Below, piece after piece: positions 25,866 through 34,650 of a DNA stretch of 64,000 bases; the stretch's first letter is position 1; each line of letters begins with the position of its first letter. This DNA is from an uncultured Prolixibacteraceae bacterium (GTDB lineage Bacteria > Bacteroidota > Bacteroidia > Bacteroidales > Prolixibacteraceae). A model generated the notes under the pieces. That model was not told the origin of the DNA. It saw only the letters and a list, made by a program, of their open reading frames with translations, and did not search any database. The stretch lies in contig CALGIG010000015.1 of assembly GCA_937915865.1 (NCBI GenBank), positions 290,612 to 354,611 of the forward strand, given 5' to 3'. A program made the translations under genes and the position numbers.

Positions 25866-27260
25866 CTAGTTTGTGTTTTTCAATATCTGCCGGGCAATTA
25901 AAACTCCGTTTACCGAAGCCTGCATCAATCCTCGGGTAATTCCGGCGCCATCACCTCCAAAATATAGATTCTTTATACTCTTCGATTGAAAGCTGTTATC
26001 TACCTTAATAATGTTGGAATAAAATTTCACTTCAACTCCATAAAGTAGCGTTTCATCGCTGGCCAATCCAGGGCTTACTTTATCTAACGATTTAATCATT
26101 TCAATGATATCGAGTAAAATGCGATGTGGCAATACCAGGCTTAAATCGCCAGGAACAGCATCTTTAAGTGTTGGAATGATGTTGTTACGGTAAAGTCTTG
26201 CTGATGTAGTACGACGCCCGCGAACTAAATCTCCAAATCGTTGGACCAGGATTTTGTTTTGGGTGAGCATATTGGCCAGGCGTGCAATGTGGTGTCCGTA
26301 TTCAATAGGTGCATTGAATGGCTCAGTAAACTTTTGAGAAACAAGCAATGCAAAATTCGTATTATCACTTTTTTTATTTTTGTAGCTGTGTCCGTTTACT
26401 ACAGCCAGGTTGCCTTCGTAATATTCTGATGAAACGAACCCGCCAGGATTGGAACAGAAGGTACGCACTTTATCGTCGAATGTTCGGGTGAAATGTATTA
26501 GCTTGGCTTCGTAGAAGTTATCGTTGATTTCCTGCATAATTTCATTTCGGCATTCAACCCGTACACCAATATCAACAATACCAACTTCGGTCGCGATGTG
26601 TTGTTTTTCGCATTGTTGTAGTAACCAGTTCGAGCCTTCGCGTCCCACAGCAACCACCACATTTTCGGCGCAAAACTCTTCTTTAGCTGTTTTTGCACCT
26701 ACGATCTTATTATCCTGAATGATAAATTCGGTAACTGCGGAGTGGAATTTCACTTCTACCTGTTTCTTTTTCAGGTATTCGAAAAGTGAACGGTAAAGTT
26801 CTTGCGCTTTTTCTGTTCCCAGGTGACGGACAGGACATTGTACTAGTTTCAGGTTGGCCTCAATCGATTTTCTGCGAACATTGCGAATAGCTTCTGTTTC
26901 TGTCTCTCCATGAACATCGGGGGCCGCGCCAAAATTTAGGTAAATATCATCGGTATATTTAATCATTCTCATGGTTTCTTCTACTCCAATATAGTCGGGA
27001 AGTGTTCCGCCAACCTCGTGCGAAAGTGAGAGTTTTCCATCAGAAAAAGCTCCTGCTCCCGCCCAACCTGTTGTAATTGAACAGGGTTTACAGTTTACAC
27101 AAATGCCCCCGTTTGTGTGTTTCGGGCATTTCCTTTTATAAATATCTCGTCCTTTTTCAAGGATCAGAATTTTCAGATCAGCAGATTCGTTAGCCAGCTC
27201 ATAGGCCGTAAAAATTCCGGCAGGCCCGGCGCCTACAATAATTACATCGTATTTTTTCAT
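25866..27260 (-). CDS. COG2509-type FAD-dependent dehydrogenase
   Basis: A 464-residue flavoprotein. The N-terminal Rossmann motif VIIVGAGPAGIFTAYELA is followed by a cysteine-rich segment, KCPKHTNGGICVNCKPCSIT, and AGAGAFSDGKLSLS. The C-terminus has YFGGDGAGITRGLMQA, closing the FAD site. COG2509 proteins are widespread, uncharacterised oxidoreductases; the conserved cysteines may be redox-active or bind a cluster. It is monocistronic. A TAACTTTG -7-like element lies at 27338-27345. Confidence 0.88.
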   Translation of the reverse strand: MKKYDVIIVGAGPAGIFTAYELANESADLKILILEKGRDIYKRKCPKHTNGGICVNCKPCSITTGWAGAGAFSDGKLSLSHEVGGTLPDYIGVEETMRMIKYTDDIYLNFGAAPDVHGETETEAIRNVRRKSIEANLKLVQCPVRHLGTEKAQELYRSLFEYLKKKQVEVKFHSAVTEFIIQDNKIVGAKTAKEEFCAENVVVAVGREGSNWLLQQCEKQHIATEVGIVDIGVRVECRNEIMQEINDNFYEAKLIHFTRTFDDKVRTFCSNPGGFVSSEYYEGNLAVVNGHSYKNKKSDNTNFALLVSQKFTEPFNAPIEYGHHIARLANMLTQNKILVQRFGDLVRGRRTTSARLYRNNIIPTLKDAVPGDLSLVLPHRILLDIIEMIKSLDKVSPGLASDETLLYGVEVKFYSNIIKVDNSFQSKSIKNLYFGGDGAGITRGLMQASVNGVLIARQILKNTN

Positions 27261-27568
27261 GATTTTAAAATTTTTACGGATGCCTAAAGATTGCTGATAA
27301 AGTTGTCTTTATTCAGGAAAGCGAGAGGCAAACCCAGCAAAGTTAACTATTTCGAAAAAAGGATTACGCTATAACTGTAGAAATAAACATGTTCTATAAA
27401 ATGCTGTAACCGGCTTTGTTTGCCTGAGTTAATTTTAGTGTAGGAATTAAACCTTAAACTAGTAATTTAGTCAGATCAACTGTTACATATTATTAGGCTA
27501 ATAAAGCATTTCAGCACGATTTTTTGCTGAAATACGAGCCGTTCCAAACCTTCAAACGAACCTTACAG
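27261..27568. other. 308-bp intergenic region between divergent COG2509 and ABC genes
   Basis: No gene is seen. On the minus strand TAACTTTG (27338-27345) could be the -7 element of the flavoprotein gene. The near-perfect palindrome TTATTAGGCTAATAA (27490-27504) lies 64 bp before the ABC ATPase start and could be an operator of the export cluster. Confidence 0.4.
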
Positions 27569-28462
27569 ATGAAGATAGCCATCGAAAACCTCAATAAAGT
27601 TTATCCCAATGGCAACCATGCGTTGAAAGATGTTTCCCTTGAAATAAATAATGGCATGTTTGGTTTGCTTGGACCAAACGGTGCCGGAAAGTCGAGCCTG
27701 ATGCGAATATTGGTTACTTTAATGGAACCATCGTCAGGAACAGTTAAAGTGAACGACTTCGACCTTTCGCGCGATAGAGATAAAATCAGGGCAATGCTTG
27801 GTTACCTTCCGCAGGATTTTCGGTTTTTTTCTCAACTTAAAACGTATGAATTTCTGGATTACGCCGCGCGCCTGGCTGGAATGAAGAATACACGTGAACG
27901 TAAGATGGCGGTTGATAAAATGCTTGAAGAAGTGGGCTTGTTCGAAGCGCGTGACCGCAAAGCCAATAATCTTTCAGGAGGAATGAAAAGGAGGTTAGGA
28001 ATTGCCCAGGCATTAATCAACAACCCGCAAATTATTATCGTTGATGAACCAACGACAGGTCTTGATCCCGAAGAACGTATTCGTTTCCGTAACCTGTTAT
28101 CTACTATCTCAACACAGGATGTTATTATTATTCTTTCAACCCATATTGTAGGCGACATTTCAAGTTCGTGTACCGATATGGCTTTGCTCAATAAAGGCGG
28201 ACTGGCATTTAAAGGATCGCCCGACGATTTGGTGAGCCGTGCTAATGGGAAAGTGTGGTTGGTTGAAGCTTCGGAAGCCGAATACATGGAAATTAATGAG
28301 AAATATCCGGTAATTTCGAATGTCCCGACTAGTTATGGATGGGAAATTCAGGTTGTTGCCGACTCAATTAACGGATACAGTGGGCGCAACATCGATCCGA
28401 ATCTGGAACATGCCTACGTATATTTTATGGAAAATAACCTTAACCAGTGGACTTCCATTTAG
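27569..28462 (+). CDS. ABC transporter ATP-binding protein, first gene of the export cluster
   Basis: About 298 residues from the ATG at 27569 (MKIAIENLNKVYPNG). It has Walker A GPNGAGKSS, a Q-loop at LPQDFRF, signature LSGGMKRR, Walker B IIIVDEPTTGLDP and switch STHIVGDISSSC. The C-terminal ~80 residues form a small extra domain seen in ABC-2-type exporters. It is very similar to the ATPase domain fused to the RND protein downstream (shared GLLGPNGAGKS, DPxERIRFRNLL, THIxxDISSSC). Its partner is the 1113-residue permease 40 bp downstream. Substrate unknown. Confidence 0.92.
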   Translation: MKIAIENLNKVYPNGNHALKDVSLEINNGMFGLLGPNGAGKSSLMRILVTLMEPSSGTVKVNDFDLSRDRDKIRAMLGYLPQDFRFFSQLKTYEFLDYAARLAGMKNTRERKMAVDKMLEEVGLFEARDRKANNLSGGMKRRLGIAQALINNPQIIIVDEPTTGLDPEERIRFRNLLSTISTQDVIIILSTHIVGDISSSCTDMALLNKGGLAFKGSPDDLVSRANGKVWLVEASEAEYMEINEKYPVISNVPTSYGWEIQVVADSINGYSGRNIDPNLEHAYVYFMENNLNQWTSI

Positions 28463-28502
28463 TAATGAGTTATTAATGTTGAATTATTAAGTAAAAAAGA
28501 TA

Positions 28503-31500
28503 ATGGTTTCATTTCATAACATATTTTCAATAGCAAAATACGAAATAACTACACTTTTGAGAAGTTGGTTTTTTAGGATCTTTGCATTGCTTGCTATCGT
28601 TATCCTGTTCTTTTTTAACCTTGCAACATTGGTGATGAGTAATGGCGGAAACTGGCAGTTTAAAGCTGTTTCTTCAATTATCCCATACGTTAATTTGCTG
28701 ATGTTAAATACAGTTCAGGCAATCATTGCCATTTTCCTGGCATCCGATTTTTTGAAGCGCGATAAAAAACTGGATACCACTGATGTAATTTACATTCGCT
28801 CAATGTCGAATGGCGAGTATGTTGCTGGTAAAACCATCGGGAACTTAATCGTATTCATTATTCTTAACCTGATTATTCTTTCTGAAGCCCTGATCTTCAA
28901 CCTTGTTGGCGAAAATATTGATGTAAACTGGCTGGCTTATCTTGAATATTTCCTTGTTATCAGTTTACCAACACTGCTTTTTATCCTTGGTTTGTCGTTT
29001 TTTATCATGAGTGTTTTAAAAAACCAGGCTATCACATTTATACTTTTGCTTGGTTATGTGGCTGTTACAATTTTTTACCTGAATACAAAATATTACTTCC
29101 TTTTCGATTACATGGCTTATAGCCTTCCATTGTTTAACTCCGACTTTATTGGATTTGGTAATTTGCATGATATTGTTGTTCATCGCGGAATGTATGCCTG
29201 CTTCGGTATAGCTTTTATTTTTCTGACTGTTTCGCTGCTCAAACGTCTTCCGCAAAGCCCATACAGCAATAAGGTTACTCTTGTTCCGGCCATTTTGTTT
29301 TTTGTTGGTGGTATTTGGCTGGGAAGGATGCATGTACAAAGCTTCGTTCTGAATAAGGAGTTGAGGACCAGCATGAAATCTCTGAACGATGCCAACCAGT
29401 TGGCTCCACGGTTAAAAGTTGATGATTATAAGATAGGTGTTCAGCATAAAGACGATAACATAGAGGTACAGGTCAGTATAAAAGTAACCAATTCGTTACA
29501 GGTGCCAGTCGATCATTTTGTTTTTTGCCTTAACCCTGGATTTAAGCTTAATAAAGTAACATTCAATGGTAAAGAAATTTCGCCTAAACGCGAATTACAG
29601 ATGATCAGTTTTTCGGGATTAAAACTTGAGGCAGGAGAATCGGCCAATCTGGAATTCTTCTACTTTGGTAAACCTGATGAAGCGGAAAGTTTCCTTGATG
29701 TTGACGATAAAACAATGGAGACGCCTAACAGGGCCAACATGTTTAAAATTGATAAACGGTCGGCGGTAGTAACATCAGACTATGTTTTACTTACCCGGGA
29801 AAGTAACTGGTATCCGGTTCCCGGAACTGGATTTGGGGCTCAAAGCAAACAATGGATGATGAAGCAGTTTAGCAATTTTGAGCTCAATGTTAACACAAAG
29901 CCTGGATTGACAGCTATTTCCCAGGGCAAAATGGATGGTAAAGATGGAGCATTCAAGTTTACGAACAGGCACCGACTTTCGCAAATTTCGCTGATTATTG
30001 GTGATTATGCTGTAAAATCTCAAAAAATCGATGGACTTGATTTCAGTTTATATTTTCACAAAAAACACGATTATTTTTCGAAATTTTTTGAACCCGTAAA
30101 AGATACGATTCCAACATTAATTGCCACTGCATTAAAAGATTACGAACGGAAGGTGGATATGTATTATCCTTTTGACCGGTTTAATCTGGTTGAAGTTCCG
30201 GCTCAATTCTTTTCATATCCCCGAACGCTTATTGGAGAAAGGGAACAGGTACAGCCCGAAATCGTTTTGTTTCCTGAAAAAGGTTTGTTGGTTGATGAAG
30301 CCGACTTTGAAGGTAGCATAAAACGTATGGAACGATGGGGCAGAGGCGACGATACATCTACACCGGAAGAAAAGAAAATAAATGTGTTGAATAACTTTCT
30401 GGCTTTGTTTACCCAGGCTTCGTCACGACCTAATTTTAACCGACAACAGGGACAAATGCAGGTTGAAGAAAAGGCTAATCCTTTGTATTGTTATCCGATG
30501 TTTTATAACTATGCCTATTTTGTGCAGTCGGATAAATGGCCTGTTACTGATCGTATTTTTGAAGCTTACCTGAAAAAGAACACAGCCGAAACCGGGATGA
30601 TGGGCTTTATGCGCGATATGCAGGGTATGACTGAAAATGAACAGGCGAATCTGGCCCTTTTAGATTATTCGTTTGCCGAGTTATTGGATAATCCGGAGAA
30701 AGTACAGATTATTGACAATGTTATTCAGCTTAAAGGACAGACTTTGTTTTCTATTATCAAGCGAAAAACCGGAGATGAGGCTTTTGATGATTTTATGTTC
30801 AATTTTTTAAAAAGTATAAAATTCAATACAACAACCATCGAGGATTTTAATGAGCGTATAAAACAGCAATTTGGTACTGATCTGCTCCCATATATGGAGA
30901 AATGGTTCAGTAGTAAAGATTTGCCTGGCTATCTTATTGGTGGAGTAAATGCTGTGAATGTACTTGATGGCGACCGACTGAAAACGATGGTTAAGTTTAA
31001 AATTACCAATTCAGAAAAAACGGAAGGTATTGTTTTAGTTCAATTTAGGATTGGAGAAGGTGGTGGCCCTGGTCGTGGCCGCTTCTCAGGAGGTGGCGCC
31101 AACATGGAAACCGTTGATAAATTAGTTCATCTGGATGGAATGGAAACCAAGGAGGTTAGCTACTTGCTCGACGGAACTCCGCGAAATATAACAATCAATA
31201 CGTTGACATCGAGAAATATACCAGCTGAATTACGACTTCCACTCGATAATATTGAGGAAGATAAAAAAGCAATCCCTTTTGAAGGCGAAAAAGTAGTGGA
31301 TACTCCTGTTGTTTTGGCCGAGCCAGGCGAATTTATTTGCGATGATGAAGATCCTAATTTCCATTTCAATGCGATTGATGATAAAAGCTTACTTCAGAAA
31401 CTTTTACTTAGCGACGAACAGTCACAGGATAAATTTGTAGCCTTCAATACCTGGCGCGCACCCAGAACGTGGAAAGCCACTACCAACAGCGGATTTTTTG

Positions 31501-31844
31501 GACGGTTTATCCGCTCGGCGCACTTTGTAAAATCGGGAGAAGGTGGTAGAAAAGCAACATGGAAAATTCCGGTTAAAGGCGACGGAACCTATGAAGTGTT
31601 TACATATTTAACCAAAATGCGCCGGGGACCGCGTCGTGACAATTCGGATGCCGGCGAATATACTTACACCATTTATCACAATGGTGAAAAGGAAAATATA
31701 GTTGTTGATATGAAGACAATTGATGACGGCTGGAATAGCCTGGGTTCTTATTATTTTGCCGGCGATACTGTAAAAGTTGAGCTAACCAACAAATCATCGG
31801 CTGCTGTTGTCGTGGCCGATGCAATTAAAGCGGTGAAACAGTAA
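28503..31844 (+). CDS. ABC-2 permease with periplasmic M1-peptidase-like and golvesin-like domains
   Basis: A 1113-residue protein. Residues 1-~275 hold about six to seven membrane segments of an ABC-2-type permease. A large extracytoplasmic part (~290-900) resembles the M1 aminopeptidase-like region of Bacteroidota ABC permease/peptidase fusions (SNWYPVPG, VEVPAQFFSYPRTLIGEREQ), but no HExxH zinc motif is present. Residues ~980-1113 resemble the golvesin C-terminal beta-sandwich (FVKSGEGGRKATWKIPVKGD, then GWNSLGSYYFAGDTVKVEL). It likely works with the preceding ATPase. The peptidase-like part is probably a non-catalytic binding or force-transmitting domain; this is inference. Confidence 0.8.
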   Translation: MVSFHNIFSIAKYEITTLLRSWFFRIFALLAIVILFFFNLATLVMSNGGNWQFKAVSSIIPYVNLLMLNTVQAIIAIFLASDFLKRDKKLDTTDVIYIRSMSNGEYVAGKTIGNLIVFIILNLIILSEALIFNLVGENIDVNWLAYLEYFLVISLPTLLFILGLSFFIMSVLKNQAITFILLLGYVAVTIFYLNTKYYFLFDYMAYSLPLFNSDFIGFGNLHDIVVHRGMYACFGIAFIFLTVSLLKRLPQSPYSNKVTLVPAILFFVGGIWLGRMHVQSFVLNKELRTSMKSLNDANQLAPRLKVDDYKIGVQHKDDNIEVQVSIKVTNSLQVPVDHFVFCLNPGFKLNKVTFNGKEISPKRELQMISFSGLKLEAGESANLEFFYFGKPDEAESFLDVDDKTMETPNRANMFKIDKRSAVVTSDYVLLTRESNWYPVPGTGFGAQSKQWMMKQFSNFELNVNTKPGLTAISQGKMDGKDGAFKFTNRHRLSQISLIIGDYAVKSQKIDGLDFSLYFHKKHDYFSKFFEPVKDTIPTLIATALKDYERKVDMYYPFDRFNLVEVPAQFFSYPRTLIGEREQVQPEIVLFPEKGLLVDEADFEGSIKRMERWGRGDDTSTPEEKKINVLNNFLALFTQASSRPNFNRQQGQMQVEEKANPLYCYPMFYNYAYFVQSDKWPVTDRIFEAYLKKNTAETGMMGFMRDMQGMTENEQANLALLDYSFAELLDNPEKVQIIDNVIQLKGQTLFSIIKRKTGDEAFDDFMFNFLKSIKFNTTTIEDFNERIKQQFGTDLLPYMEKWFSSKDLPGYLIGGVNAVNVLDGDRLKTMVKFKITNSEKTEGIVLVQFRIGEGGGPGRGRFSGGGANMETVDKLVHLDGMETKEVSYLLDGTPRNITINTLTSRNIPAELRLPLDNIEEDKKAIPFEGEKVVDTPVVLAEPGEFICDDEDPNFHFNAIDDKSLLQKLLLSDEQSQDKFVAFNTWRAPRTWKATTNSGFFGRFIRSAHFVKSGEGGRKATWKIPVKGDGTYEVFTYLTKMRRGPRRDNSDAGEYTYTIYHNGEKENIVVDMKTIDDGWNSLGSYYFAGDTVKVELTNKSSAAVVVADAIKAVKQ

Positions 31845-32031
31845 AAGAAGCCCCTTCCGACCTCTCCCTGGGGGAGGAGTTACAGAACTCTGTTAAATCT
31901 CAGCAAGGGAGGCTTTTTTAAAATTGAAAATTTTGAAAAATAACTAATAATTATTGACCATGTCAAAAAATAAAACAAATGTATCTTGTTTCTTTTCTCC
32001 CCTCCCAGGGAGGGGGCGGGGGAGGCTTCTT
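31845..32031. repeat. Inverted pair of a G/C-rich repeat spanning the start of the TolC-like gene
   Basis: Two ~35-bp copies of one repeat lie in opposite orientation at 31845-31879 (+) and 31997-32031 (-), matching at about 28 of 35 positions and sharing the outer end AAGAAGCC. Copy 2 contains the near-perfect palindrome CCCCTCCC-A-GGGAGGGG (31999-32015) and is translated as part of the TolC homologue. The hairpin formed by copy 1 and AGGGAGGCTTTTTT (31905-31918) could terminate transcripts of the upstream permease gene. Confidence 0.6.
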
Positions 32032-33498
32032 CATGGATTTCTGCTAATCCTGTTTTGCCTGATTTTGTTTTCGGCAACAGCACAGCAAATCCTGACGCTC
32101 GAAAAGGCGTTGGAAATAGCAGATACGAATAGTCCGGACATCCGAAAGTCGTTGTTAAACCTTGAAAATTCGGAGCAGTCGCTTAAGGCGCAAAAAGCTG
32201 CTTTGAAGTCCAACTTTTCACTTGGAGTTACACCTTATAGTTTCAACCAAACCCGGTCGTTCGACAATTACAATGCAAAATGGTTCACGAGTAAAACGAC
32301 ACAGTCGTTAGGTACACTTACCGTTTCACAACCTATTTTACCAACCGATGGAACCATTAGCCTGGTGAACCAGTTTGGATGGCAGGACAAGTCCAGTATT
32401 CAGGGCGACATTAGTACAACGAGTAAAGCTTATACAAATTACCTGTCGTTAAGTATCGACCAGCCAATTTTTACATATAACCGTACCAAATTACAATTGA
32501 AACAATTGGAACTTAATCTCGAAAATGCCCAGCTTAACTACGCCATGCAACGGTTAGCCATGGAAAAACAGGTGACCCAGTACTTTTACAGTGTTTATCT
32601 GGCTCAAATGAATCTTGATATAAGTAAAGATGAGTTTAACAATACCCAGAAAAGTTTCGAGATTACCCAAAATAAAGTGACTGCCGGAATTGCTGCTAAA
32701 GAAGAACTTTACCAGGCAGAACTGAACTTCGCTTCGGCCAAATCGACTTACGAAAATGCCCAGGTAAACCTCGATAATTTGAAAGATCAGTTTAAACAAT
32801 ACATAGGAATGGATATTTTGGATGACATCACTGTCATGGCAAATATTGAATTGAGCCCTATACCTATTGACCAAAAGAAAGCTTTGGATTATGGTTTAAG
32901 TTCGAGAATGGAGCTGAGGCAGAGGGCTATTAGTGTTGAGAGTTCTTTGTTTGATATGATAAAAACAAAAGCGCTGAATGAATTTAAAGGAAGTATAGGT
33001 TTGTCGTTAGGTATTACAGGCGACGACCCTAAGCTTAAAAACATATACGATAATCCAACCAACAACCCTAAAGTGTCTGTTTCATTCAACATTCCGCTTT
33101 ACGACTGGGGCGAAAAGAAAGCTCGTATTAAAGCTCAGGAAGCAGTTATCGAAACACAGAAAATAAGTGAGGTAGAACAGAAAAAACAAATTATGGTTGA
33201 TATACGAAAAGTATGTCGGAATCTTCAGAACCTGATTAACCAGATTGATATTGCACGGCAAAACGAAAAGAATGCTCAACTTACTTACGAAATCAACCTG
33301 GAACGATATTCAAACGGAGATTTAACCAGCATGGATTTAAACTTGTACCAAACCCAGCTTTCGCAAAAGAAAATGGCTTATGCTCAGGCATTAATCGACT
33401 ACAAGAACGAATTACTAAATCTTAAAGTTCAATCGCTTTACGATTTTGAAACCAATCAGGCAGTTGTCCCTCAAAACATCATTCAGAAAAAACAATAA
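31960..33498 (+). CDS. TolC-family outer-membrane efflux channel
   Basis: About 512 residues from the ATG at 31960. Two outer membrane efflux protein (OEP) repeats of helical hairpins give long coiled coils (residues ~150-280 and 350-480). The signal peptide core is LLHGFLLILFCLILFSATAQ. The preceding residues (FFSPLPGRGRGR) are encoded by a G/C-rich intergenic repeat, so the original N-terminus was replaced or extended. It should form the trimeric outer-membrane duct used by the adaptor and RND genes that follow at 12 bp and beyond. Substrate unknown. Confidence 0.9.
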   Translation: MSKNKTNVSCFFSPLPGRGRGRLLHGFLLILFCLILFSATAQQILTLEKALEIADTNSPDIRKSLLNLENSEQSLKAQKAALKSNFSLGVTPYSFNQTRSFDNYNAKWFTSKTTQSLGTLTVSQPILPTDGTISLVNQFGWQDKSSIQGDISTTSKAYTNYLSLSIDQPIFTYNRTKLQLKQLELNLENAQLNYAMQRLAMEKQVTQYFYSVYLAQMNLDISKDEFNNTQKSFEITQNKVTAGIAAKEELYQAELNFASAKSTYENAQVNLDNLKDQFKQYIGMDILDDITVMANIELSPIPIDQKKALDYGLSSRMELRQRAISVESSLFDMIKTKALNEFKGSIGLSLGITGDDPKLKNIYDNPTNNPKVSVSFNIPLYDWGEKKARIKAQEAVIETQKISEVEQKKQIMVDIRKVCRNLQNLINQIDIARQNEKNAQLTYEINLERYSNGDLTSMDLNLYQTQLSQKKMAYAQALIDYKNELLNLKVQSLYDFETNQAVVPQNIIQKKQ

Positions 33499-33510
33499 AA
33501 TACAACCAAT

Positions 33511-34569
33511 ATGAAATCATTTTACCAATTTCTTGTTGCAATAACCTTCGCGGGGATTACTGTTGCATGCAACAATCAGCCATCAAATACTACAACAGAG
33601 CTGGCAGTGCCGGTTTCGGTTAACGACATCAAACCAAAATCAATTGAGAAAATAATTAATACTACTGGTACGCTGAATGCAACTAAAACAGCCACAGTAA
33701 AAACTGAAATGGCAGGAGCCTATAAACTGATGGTTAACCCAAGAACTCATCGACCATTCGCCCTTGGTGATGTGGTTGATAATGGCCAGGTTGTTATCCA
33801 GATTGAAGATGCCGAATACCTGAATGGTATAGGGATGGAAGCCAAGAAACTGAATCTCGATATTACAGAGCAAACGATGAAAAAACAACAGTCGCTTTAC
33901 GAAAAAGGCGGAGTTACCCAGCTCGACTACCGCAATTCGGAAGTTAACTATACCAATGCCAAAGACGCTTTCGACAAGGCTAATATTCAGCTGGCCAAAA
34001 TGAAAGTTAAAGCTCCGTTCAAAGGAGTAATCACCAATCTTCCGGCGGTAACCAACGGAACACAGGTGGCTTCCGGCGTTGAAGCATTCAGTATTATGGA
34101 TTACAGCGTAATGACTGTCGATGTTAACCTTCCAGAAAAATACATTAATGAAGTAGCTATCGATCAGTTGGTTCGAATTATGAATTACACTTTGCCAAAC
34201 GATACGCTTCAGGGAAATGTAAAAGAATTATCGCCGGCAATAAGCACCGAAACCCGTACATTTAAAGGGATTGTACAGGTTGCTAATCCTGAGCTGAAAC
34301 TGCGTCCGGGGATGTTTGCCAAGGCCGATATTGTTCTGGCCCGAAAGGACAGTGTTGTTGTTATCCCGAAAGATATTATCATCTCTAACCAGCGCGGAAA
34401 ATCGGTGTTCATTGTTGATAATGGAACTGCCGTTGAAAAGAGAATTACGCTTGGTTACGAAAACCAGAATGAGGCCGAAATTACTTCGGGCCTGAAAAAG
34501 AACGACCGCCTGGTAATTAAAGGGTTTGAAACCTTGAAAAACCGCTCGAAAGTTAAGATTGTAAAATAG
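33511..34569 (+). CDS. RND efflux membrane-fusion (adaptor) lipoprotein
   Basis: A 352-residue HlyD/AcrA-type protein. The signal peptide ends in the lipobox ITVAC with C20 the lipid-bearing residue. A lipoyl-like domain, a helical hairpin (EQTMKKQQSLYEKGGVTQLD, ANIQLAKMKVKAPFKGVITN), a beta-barrel and a membrane-proximal domain follow. It links the RND permeases in the inner membrane to TolC. It lies 12 bp after the tolC-like gene. Only this adaptor serves both RND genes downstream, as in MdtABC-type systems. Confidence 0.92.
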   Translation: MKSFYQFLVAITFAGITVACNNQPSNTTTELAVPVSVNDIKPKSIEKIINTTGTLNATKTATVKTEMAGAYKLMVNPRTHRPFALGDVVDNGQVVIQIEDAEYLNGIGMEAKKLNLDITEQTMKKQQSLYEKGGVTQLDYRNSEVNYTNAKDAFDKANIQLAKMKVKAPFKGVITNLPAVTNGTQVASGVEAFSIMDYSVMTVDVNLPEKYINEVAIDQLVRIMNYTLPNDTLQGNVKELSPAISTETRTFKGIVQVANPELKLRPGMFAKADIVLARKDSVVVIPKDIIISNQRGKSVFIVDNGTAVEKRITLGYENQNEAEITSGLKKNDRLVIKGFETLKNRSKVKIVK

Positions 34570-34579
34570 CGTTTGAATC

Positions 34580-34634
34580 GTTGCGGGTTGCGAGTTCCGG
34601 GTTCCGGGGAAACAAGTAACACGCAACCCGTAAC
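34580..34634. repeat. GTTGCGGGTTGCG palindromic repeat between adaptor and RND genes
   Basis: Arms GTTGCGGGTTGCG (34580-34592) and CGCAACCCGTAAC (34622-34634) pair at 12 of 13 positions, with GAGTTCCGGGTTCCGGGG in between. The element fills nearly all of the 81-bp gap. It has no T-tract, so the transcript should read through. G/C-rich words of this type recur between genes in many Bacteroidota genomes. Confidence 0.55.
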
Positions 34635-34650
34635 CTGTAATAAAATAGGA

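Noticed and set aside
27490..27504. TTATTAGGCTAATAA palindrome upstream of the export cluster as a firm operator
   Set aside because: It is symmetrical, but a single short A/T-rich copy without a local regulator gene is not enough to call it an operator; it is only mentioned in the intergenic entry.
31845..32031. Reading the inverted G/C-rich repeats as a complete transposon with target duplication
   Set aside because: The outer flanks show no direct repeat, so the pair is reported as a repeat element and not as a mobile element.
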